In this document: positions 1-4,185 of the stretch, piece after piece
Layout: the number at the start of each line of letters is the position of its first letter
How positions within the stretch are numbered: position 1 is the stretch's first letter
From: Flavobacterium sp. UBA6135
GTDB lineage: Bacteria; Bacteroidota; Bacteroidia; Flavobacteriales; Flavobacteriaceae
Assembly (NCBI RefSeq): GCF_002428305.1
Contig: NZ_DIVJ01000017.1
Span: 61,781-76,980 of the forward strand
DNA: 15,200 nt
Direction of reading: 5' to 3'
Translations under genes and position numbers: made by a program
The notes under the pieces: model-generated
Databases searched by the model: none
Told to the model about the DNA's origin: nothing
Seen by the model: the letters and a program-made list of their open reading frames with translations, nothing else

Positions 1-32
1 TAATTTTTTAGATATAAAAAAATCCAAAAACT

Positions 33-100
33 TTTAAAAAAACTTTTAAGGATTTTACTAGCATCAAACCCCCTCTCTGGATCATGAAATAATCCAGTCA
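33..100. repeat. Degenerate dispersed repeat, copy A
   Basis: This 68-base segment aligns without gaps to 1511-1578 with 46 identities by my hand count (about 68%). Its last 19 bases (82-100, TCATGAAATAATCCAGTCA) also match 1473-1491 at 17 of 19 positions. The matches run through both A-rich and mixed-composition parts, so base composition alone does not explain them well. Function unknown; it may be a decayed intergenic repeat or a mobile-element remnant. Confidence 0.4.
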
Positions 101-178
101 ATTACAAATTAGCTTTTTTAAATTAAAGGATGTTTTAGTGCGATTTTGAAAACCTTGTAGTAAAGTTATACGACTCCT

Positions 179-283
179 GTGTCATTTCGACGCAGGAGAA
201 ATCACATCACACTATTCACCACAAACAAGTTAAATAGTATAGTATTTACTTAATGGGATTTCTCCCTCTGGTCGAAATGACAC
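179..283. repeat. Palindromic dispersed repeat, copy 1
   Basis: The left arm (179-203) starts GTGTCATTTCGACGCAGGAG. It is the near reverse complement of the right arm (257-283), with a small bulge or mismatch patch in the middle of the stem, and the arms enclose a 53-base spacer. The arm sequence recurs at 7375-7467 with two substitutions that are matched in the opposite arm. Similar GTCATTYCGACGCAGGAG palindromes are, to my recollection, frequent between genes in Flavobacteriaceae. No convincing target-site duplication is visible. Confidence 0.8.
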
Positions 284-329
284 TCTTACTGAATTTTAGT
301 AATTCTATGCTTTAAAAAAGTTTGGTTTT

Positions 330-354
330 CACCCTTCACCCTTCACCCTTCACC
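330..354. repeat. Heptamer tandem repeat (CACCCTT, about 3.6 copies)
   Basis: Three exact CACCCTT units followed by CACC lie just after the stop codon of the minus-strand acetyltransferase gene. Read on the minus strand, the array sits in the loop of a weak stem (TTGGT/ACCAA, 352-356 with 322-326) followed by six U (319-314). It could therefore act as a poor terminator for the acetyltransferase transcript; that part is speculative. Confidence 0.6.
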
Positions 355-369
355 AACAACCATTATCTA

Positions 370-837
370 TCAAAGCTCTTTTTTCATTTTTATATTCGCT
401 CTTTCATAAAGCCCTTTTTCGAGTTCAATTACAGTAAAACCGTACTTTTTATAAAGGTGAATGGCAGAAGCTAATTGAGTGTTTGAATATAAAATAATCG
501 TTTTTATGTGTTTTTGCTTTGCTATAGCTAAACAATGTTCAAGTAACAATGTTCCAATTTTATGACCTTGTGCTTTTGAGGTAACGGCCATTTTTCCTAA
601 TTCAAAAACAGTTTCGTTTTTCTTTAATAAAGAAGCTGTTCCAACAATTTCATTATTCAGTTTGGCATAAAAAATAAATCCGCCTTTATCAATAATTTGT
701 TCTTTTGGATTGGAAAGTGAAATGCGATCACTTTCCTCCACCCGAAAATACTTTTCCAACCATTCATAATTTAGTGTTTTGATGGGTTCCTGTAGCTCGT
801 CTGAAAAATCAATGAGTTCAATTTTATTTTTGGTCAT
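370..837 (-). CDS. GNAT-family N-acetyltransferase
   Basis: A 155-residue soluble protein of the size expected for a single GNAT domain, which moves an acetyl group from acetyl-CoA to an amine. The acetyl-CoA pyrophosphate-binding stretch lies at about residues 82-100 (KMAVTSKAQGHKIGTLLLEH). It corresponds to the usual RGxGIGxxLL motif, with Gln90 and Lys93 replacing the more common Arg and Gly. A typical C-terminal beta-bulge segment (ASAIHLYKKYGF, about 123-134) follows. The start is the ATG at 835-837. The gene lies 65 bp downstream of the small membrane-protein gene on the same strand, so the two may be co-transcribed. The substrate cannot be inferred; small-molecule or protein amines are both possible. 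Confidence 0.88.
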   Translation of the reverse strand: MTKNKIELIDFSDELQEPIKTLNYEWLEKYFRVEESDRISLSNPKEQIIDKGGFIFYAKLNNEIVGTASLLKKNETVFELGKMAVTSKAQGHKIGTLLLEHCLAIAKQKHIKTIILYSNTQLASAIHLYKKYGFTVIELEKGLYERANIKMKKEL

Positions 838-902
838 GAAGATTTGGGTTTTATATTTAGCTGGGAAGTTGGGAGATATCGAGCGGGCGTAGCATTCTCA
901 AT

Positions 903-1346
903 TTAATAAAACTTAAAAATCGTATTTAAATATAGAGTTAAAAGCAAACATATACCAATTATTGATAGGTTTGTAAAAGCTCTAAAAATCCAATTCTTAT
1001 TTGAAAAGTCATAATTACTATATTTGGATAGTACAACCGCTGTTCCCAATAAAAAAAACCAAATAGTGAAAAATAACGAAAGTTTTCCTCTTAATAAAGT
1101 GGTAACTAAATCGTGAATAAATCCACAAAAAATGAAAGTCAAAACCACAGCAAACCCAATTGGAAGTACTTTTTTTAATGGTTTAAATATTTTTGAACCT
1201 AAATAATAACCAAAAATAGGATTCCAGAAATTCCAAAATGTGGAAAAATTTTTAGCTCCAAGCGAACGATAAAAATTATTTCGAAGTGAATTTGAATGTC
1301 CAATCGGAACACCGTTTCTCTTTTTCACATAGTCGGATAGATTCAT
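903..1346 (-). CDS. Small membrane protein, MBOAT acyltransferase-like
   Basis: A 147-residue protein with three hydrophobic segments at about 61-78, 90-107 and 122-141. The first half (FWNFWNPIFGYYL, 37-49, then TFIFCGFIHDL, 70-80) resembles the core of membrane-bound O-acyltransferases. In that family an FWxxW-like segment precedes a membrane helix ending in a catalytic His, here perhaps His79. True MBOAT proteins are about 350-500 residues, so this would be only a core fragment or a miniature relative. It starts at an ATG (1344-1346), and a -7-like box (TATATTTG on the minus strand, 1402-1409) lies about 55 bp upstream. The membrane location is well supported; the acyltransferase link rests on motif resemblance and is uncertain. 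Confidence 0.6.
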   Translation of the reverse strand: MNLSDYVKKRNGVPIGHSNSLRNNFYRSLGAKNFSTFWNFWNPIFGYYLGSKIFKPLKKVLPIGFAVVLTFIFCGFIHDLVTTLLRGKLSLFFTIWFFLLGTAVVLSKYSNYDFSNKNWIFRAFTNLSIIGICLLLTLYLNTIFKFY

Positions 1347-1401
1347 TTAGTTTTTTTTAAGCTCTCCATAAGCTGCAGACTTTGGAGTTTATTTATTTAG
1401 T

Positions 1402-1409
1402 CAAATATA
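1402..1409 (-). promoter_or_regulatory. Candidate -7 box (TATATTTG)
   Basis: On the minus strand this matches the Bacteroidota -7 consensus TAnnTTTG exactly and lies about 55 bases upstream of the 1346 start codon. No TTG was found at the expected -33 spacing, so the call rests on one box only. Confidence 0.35.
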
Positions 1410-1440
1410 TAAATATAGATTATAATTTTTAGATAGTTTT

Positions 1441-1458
1441 TTGCTACGAAGTCGTAGA
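1441..1458. repeat. Short palindrome, repeated at the next gene's start
   Basis: TTGCTACGAAGTCGTAGA contains the inverted repeat CTACGA-AG-TCGTAG. A near copy (16 of 18 positions) lies at 1761-1778 inside the first codons of the 97-aa gene, where it reads CTACG-AATC-CGTAG. The pair could be operator-like sites or chance. Confidence 0.35.
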
Positions 1459-1472
1459 ATACATTGAGCAGG

Positions 1473-1491
1473 TCATGTAATAATCCGGTCA
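1473..1491. repeat. 19-base repeat related to repeat copy A
   Basis: TCATGTAATAATCCGGTCA matches 82-100 at 17 of 19 positions. Its neighbour at 1560-1578 is a weaker third version of the same motif. Confidence 0.4.
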
Positions 1492-1510
1492 TTGAACAAA
1501 GCACAATAAT

Positions 1511-1578
1511 TTTGAAAAAAGTTAAAAAAATTTTACCGAAATCAAAACCTTATTTAGGATCATAAGATAAAACAATCA
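1511..1578. repeat. Degenerate dispersed repeat, copy B
   Basis: Aligns without gaps to 33-100 over 68 bases with 46 identities by hand count. The two copies flank the acetyltransferase and membrane-protein genes as direct repeats, which could mean that a segment was once inserted or duplicated here. Confidence 0.4.
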
Positions 1579-1752
1579 TCCAAACTTTTAAATTTTTACG
1601 GGAGATTTACATGGTTTTTTGTAAGTTTTTAATGTATGATTACTCATTTTTTAATAATAAATCAAAAAAAAGACCCTAAAAATTATGATAATTAAATTAT
1701 TTTGTTAATTTTATCTCACCCTTAAATCTATTATTAACTTAAATCTTAACCT

Positions 1753-2046
1753 ATGGCTATTTGCTACGAATCCGTAGACAAGGACAAACTCACGTCCCTT
1801 GTGTTCCCTAAGTCTGATGTTTTGTGTAAAAAAGAAGCTATGCAACAACGTATAGCCGAATTAAAACTGGCGTTGTCTTTTGGAAATTTAGATTATTTCA
1901 AAATTAAAATTTATTTTGCCGATAACAAGTCTAAGAAGGTTGTAGAGGCAAATGTATGTGGAGTAACCGATGAACGCGTTATTCTCAACCACGGAATTGG
2001 AATCCCAATTAACCGTATTTACAGAACATTCAAATTTTACAATTAA
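1753..2046 (+). CDS. Conserved-looking small protein, function not recognised
   Basis: A 97-residue protein with no signal peptide or membrane segment, so presumably cytoplasmic. I do not recognise a family. It has a mixed helical N-terminal half with cysteines at residues 4, 25 and 69. A beta-rich C-terminal part (about 50-95) runs from a basic strand (KIKIYFADNKSKKVVEANV) to an ILNHGIGIPINRIYRTFKF end; this pattern suggests a small barrel such as an RNA- or nucleic-acid-binding fold, but that is only an impression. Evidence that it is a real gene: an ATG start, a complete frame, ordinary codon use and a strong rho-independent terminator 73 bases after the stop. It is transcribed alone. Confidence 0.72.
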   Translation: MAICYESVDKDKLTSLVFPKSDVLCKKEAMQQRIAELKLALSFGNLDYFKIKIYFADNKSKKVVEANVCGVTDERVILNHGIGIPINRIYRTFKFYN

Positions 2047-2119
2047 GTTGTAAACGTTTCATTTTTTTAATTTGAAACCTTTAAAACTAAAGTAATTTTT
2101 AGTTTGTTTATTGTTTGAG

Positions 2120-2151
2120 AGCACCTGTTTATAGTTAAGCAGGTGCTTTTT
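2120..2151 (+). terminator. Rho-independent terminator of the 97-aa gene
   Basis: A perfect 8-bp stem, AGCACCTG (2120-2127) with CAGGTGCT (2140-2147), has a 12-base loop and is followed by a T run to 2151. The T run overlaps the stop codon of the convergent minus-strand gene (2150-2152). The opposite strand has no U tract after the stem, so it looks one-directional. Confidence 0.9.
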
Positions 2152-3331
2152 ACATCTCGTTTATAGGTGTGGCATCCAGATTGTGTTTCTCATAAAAGAG
2201 TAACGCCTTCGCTTTTAAGTCTGACGCTTTTTTTGAATCATTTATTTTAGTATAATAAACAATTTCCTGATAGAAAATATCGGCTTGCAAAGCAACTTCC
2301 TCAACGGATTTTGAAAATGTATCCAACTCCAATTTTACAAGATCCAGTTCCTTTTTATCCATGAATAGTTTCATAAAAAAATCGGTGATATACAATGAAG
2401 CATACTTGTTGGATTTTTCAGCGGTAAGCAATTCCTCAAACAAACGCAATGCCTCTTTGGTGTTTCCCTCACGATATAAAGCAGTGGCTTCGGTTTCCCA
2501 TAAAAAATCATTTGGGTTGTTGCTTAAACCTAATGTCAAAATCATTTCTTTGGCTTTGGAAATCTGTGCAAGTGACCACGTTTTTTTTTCATCACCTCTA
2601 AGGGAATGCAATAAAATGCGTTCCAATTGTTCTGATTCAGTTCCGGCTTTGGCACCTTTTTCAAATCCTTTAAGATTAGCTCTGTTGTCATACCAATAAA
2701 TATAAAACCCATTAGTGATGGAAAACACAGCATTTTTTAGAATTAAATAACTCTGTTGTGTTCCCAAATTTTCTTTTGGATAAACGGCATATAAAGCTGT
2801 TGAAATTTCGTTTTGTAATTTGTCATTTTGATACAATTGAACCAAATCGGCATAAGCATATAGTGTTCGGATGCTTCTGTCGCCACTTTGATATTTTTCA
2901 TGTAAACTTCCCGTTCTTGCAGTTGGGTTTAAAGCTGTTTTTCCAATGCCAATCAAATAATCAACTTCTGCTTTAGCACCGGAATAATGAACAAAATTTT
3001 TATCGGTATCAAAAAAAAGGAAAAAAGGAACACCTTGAAACTTCAATCCTGTGCTATTCATAAACTCTAAATCAGCTCCTTGTAATCCACCATTAGTGTT
3101 GATTTTATAATTGATAAAATTGGAATTATAGAATTTAGCCATTTCCGGATTGGAAAATAAAGGTTCAATGCTTTTGCAAATGGTACAATCAGAATTGTAA
3201 TATTCTATGAAAACAAGTTTGTTTTCTTTTTTGGCTTTTTCAAAAGCAATTTGGAGTGTTTCTTCAAATTGAACATTTTGACAGGAAACAAATTGAAAAA
3301 CAAACAGAAAAAGGAATATAAAAGTTCTCAA
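2150..3331 (-). CDS. Thioredoxin-fold lipoprotein with helical C-terminal region
   Basis: A 393-residue exported protein. The hydrophobic N-terminus ends in FVSC-Q (Cys17), a near-consensus lipobox with Phe at -3, so it is probably a lipoprotein facing the periplasm. Residues about 20-135 form a thioredoxin-like domain, with the redox pair CTIC (Cys49, Cys52) in YYNSDCTICKS and the expected cis-proline segment GVPFFLFF (Pro102). Residues about 150-390 are helical and TPR-like (for example EATALYREGNTKEALRLFEELL). The likely role is thiol-disulfide exchange in the envelope; partner unknown. The start is TTG (3329-3331). No in-frame ATG exists between the upstream in-frame stop (about 3395) and the signal peptide, and the next ATG lies beyond the CxxC. 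A 9-bp inverted repeat lies just upstream. Confidence 0.85.
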   Translation of the reverse strand: MRTFIFLFLFVFQFVSCQNVQFEETLQIAFEKAKKENKLVFIEYYNSDCTICKSIEPLFSNPEMAKFYNSNFINYKINTNGGLQGADLEFMNSTGLKFQGVPFFLFFDTDKNFVHYSGAKAEVDYLIGIGKTALNPTARTGSLHEKYQSGDRSIRTLYAYADLVQLYQNDKLQNEISTALYAVYPKENLGTQQSYLILKNAVFSITNGFYIYWYDNRANLKGFEKGAKAGTESEQLERILLHSLRGDEKKTWSLAQISKAKEMILTLGLSNNPNDFLWETEATALYREGNTKEALRLFEELLTAEKSNKYASLYITDFFMKLFMDKKELDLVKLELDTFSKSVEEVALQADIFYQEIVYYTKINDSKKASDLKAKALLFYEKHNLDATPINEM

Positions 3332-3336
3332 AACAA

Positions 3337-3360
3337 GTAATTTAGTTAAGGCTAAATTAC
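3337..3360 (-). promoter_or_regulatory. Inverted repeat in the leader of the thioredoxin-like gene
   Basis: GTAATTTAG (3337-3345) and CTAAATTAC (3352-3360) form a perfect 9-bp inverted repeat with a 6-base loop. Its edge is only 5 bases upstream of the TTG start codon at 3331. As RNA it would form a hairpin against the start site; as DNA it could be an operator. A tiny open frame (Met-Val-Ile-stop, ATG at 3363-3361 on the minus strand) overlaps the upstream arm. Confidence 0.45.
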
Positions 3361-3424
3361 CATTTTTAGATTTTTTATAGAAATAAGAAGTGGTTTTTTA
3401 ATTTAAATTTAACCTTAAACAATA

Positions 3425-3838
3425 TCACATTCTATTGATTTTAATGGGTAAAATATACTGACATCTAACTTGGACATTATTTTTCACAGCTGGATACCAA
3501 GGCTCATCAAATTTATCCAAAACCCTCAAAGCTTCTTTGCTGTAAAATTCAGGCACCTCATTAACCACTTTTATATCACTTATGGAGCCATCAATTTCTA
3601 CTATGAAACTACAAATGATTTCAGAAACCGGTACGTTCTCCTTCGGATATTTGAAATTTCGGGATAGAAAGCGATTCATGGCATTATCACCATACATCAA
3701 CTTAGGAGTGATATCAACGTCACTTTCCAAATACACTTTTTCACCGGAAACTGTATGATTTAATTTTTTAGTATAAACAACTTCCGACTGTGCTAAGCTT
3801 GAAAAAGAAAGGAATAAAGCGAAAATGACTAATTTCAT
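3425..3838 (-). CDS. Secreted TonB C-terminal-domain protein
   Basis: A 137-residue protein with an N-terminal signal peptide (about 1-17, ending LAQ). One TonB-C-like domain covers about 42-134. Family hallmarks are visible: a FKYPKEN segment (62-68) where family members have YP, a central strand pair IVEIDGSISDIKVV (79-92), a helix EALRVLDKF (102-110) and the closing W-P-AVKNNV...QYILPI stretch (114-132). Full TonB energy transducers have a membrane anchor and a proline-rich spacer, both absent here. It is therefore a free periplasmic TonB-C domain, a type common in Bacteroidota, rather than an energy transducer. The gene lies 93 bp upstream of the thioredoxin-like gene on the same strand, with no evident terminator between them. 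Confidence 0.8.
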   Translation of the reverse strand: MKLVIFALFLSFSSLAQSEVVYTKKLNHTVSGEKVYLESDVDITPKLMYGDNAMNRFLSRNFKYPKENVPVSEIICSFIVEIDGSISDIKVVNEVPEFYSKEALRVLDKFDEPWYPAVKNNVQVRCQYILPIKINRM

Positions 3839-3913
3839 AGCGATGCGATTTGAAGTATAAAACTCTATTTATTACATAAAAGTATAAAACCAATTTGAAT
3901 TTTTAATGGAACG

Positions 3914-3952
3914 GCAATAAAAAACACCAACCCGTTTCCAAGTTGATGTTTT
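3914..3952 (-). terminator. Probable rho-independent terminator of clpB
   Basis: Read on the minus strand, AAAACATCAAC (3952-3942) pairs with GTTGGTGTTTT (3931-3921), including one G-U pair, over a 10-base loop, and is followed by a U-rich run. It points in the direction of clpB transcription. It lies 233 bases after the clpB stop only because the MITE-like element sits between them. Confidence 0.7.
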
Positions 3953-3969
3953 CAAACTAATCAATTAAT

Positions 3970-4172
3970 CTATCTACCCGTTGGGAGTAATTATTTAATT
4001 CAATAGTAGAATGGATGTTTTTGCCACGAATTCACAAATCATAAATTTGGCGAACGCAATAATTTGTTCATCTTTGATGAAAATTCGAATTTAATCGAAT
4101 AGTTAGTCTAAAAAATTCGTGAATTAGAGGCAAAATTATTTCAAAATTTAATTACACCCAACGGGTACTATC
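3970..4172. repeat. Target-site duplication flanking the MITE-like element
   Basis: The 5-base direct repeats CTATC at 3970-3974 and 4168-4172 immediately abut the two outer ends of the inverted-repeat element at 3975-4167. This is the footprint expected from transposase-mediated insertion with a 5-bp staggered cut. Confidence 0.65.
3975..4167. mobile_element. MITE-like non-autonomous element, 193 bp
   Basis: The left end TACCCGTTGGGAGTAATTA (3975-3993) and the right end TAATTACACCCAACGGGTA (4149-4167) are terminal inverted repeats agreeing at 18 of 19 positions. An inner pair of arms, TTTTTGCCACGAATTCAC (4018-4035) and a GTGAATT...GGCAAAA arm (4119-4135), is also complementary with a few mismatches. 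A small hairpin TTCATC-TTT-GATGAA (4067-4081) lies near the centre, so the whole element could fold into one long hairpin. It has no coding capacity. The flanking CTATC duplications support insertion by a transposase supplied elsewhere. The family cannot be named from this window, and no second copy is present here. Confidence 0.7.
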
Positions 4173-4185
4173 TATTTAAAACTAG

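Larger units (their letters stand above)
1..369. other. Non-coding region before the first gene, repeat-rich
   Basis: No credible reading frame lies here. The stretch is very AT-rich at its left end. It contains one copy of a degenerate 68-bp repeat (33-100), a palindromic dispersed repeat (179-283) and a CACCCTT tandem repeat (330-354), each listed separately. I see nothing else that can be named. Confidence 0.7.
1347..1752. other. 406-bp non-coding gap with degenerate repeats
   Basis: This AT-rich gap separates divergently transcribed genes. It holds a candidate -7 box for the minus-strand membrane gene (1402-1409), a short palindrome (1443-1456), a 19-base repeat (1473-1491) and repeat copy B (1511-1578). 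No credible reading frame or RNA gene is visible. Confidence 0.6.
3839..4185. other. Gap between clpB and the TonB-C gene
   Basis: This 347-bp region has no credible gene. It consists mainly of a terminator-like hairpin (3914-3952) and a 193-bp MITE-like element (3975-4167), listed separately. The remaining 70 bases next to 3839 should hold the promoter of the TonB-C gene, but I could not see a clear one. Confidence 0.7.

Noticed and set aside
179..283. Target-site duplication around palindromic repeat copy 1
   Set aside because: The bases on either side do not form a convincing direct repeat, so insertion by transposition cannot be shown for this copy.
330..354. CRISPR-like array
   Set aside because: The heptamer units are directly adjacent with no spacers, so this is a simple tandem repeat.
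2120..2151. Two-way terminator for the convergent pair
   Set aside because: The minus-strand transcript has no U tract after the stem, so only plus-strand termination is supported.
3361..3424. Terminator between the TonB-C gene and the thioredoxin-like gene
   Set aside because: Only short AT-only complementarity is present, too weak to call; the two genes may be co-transcribed.
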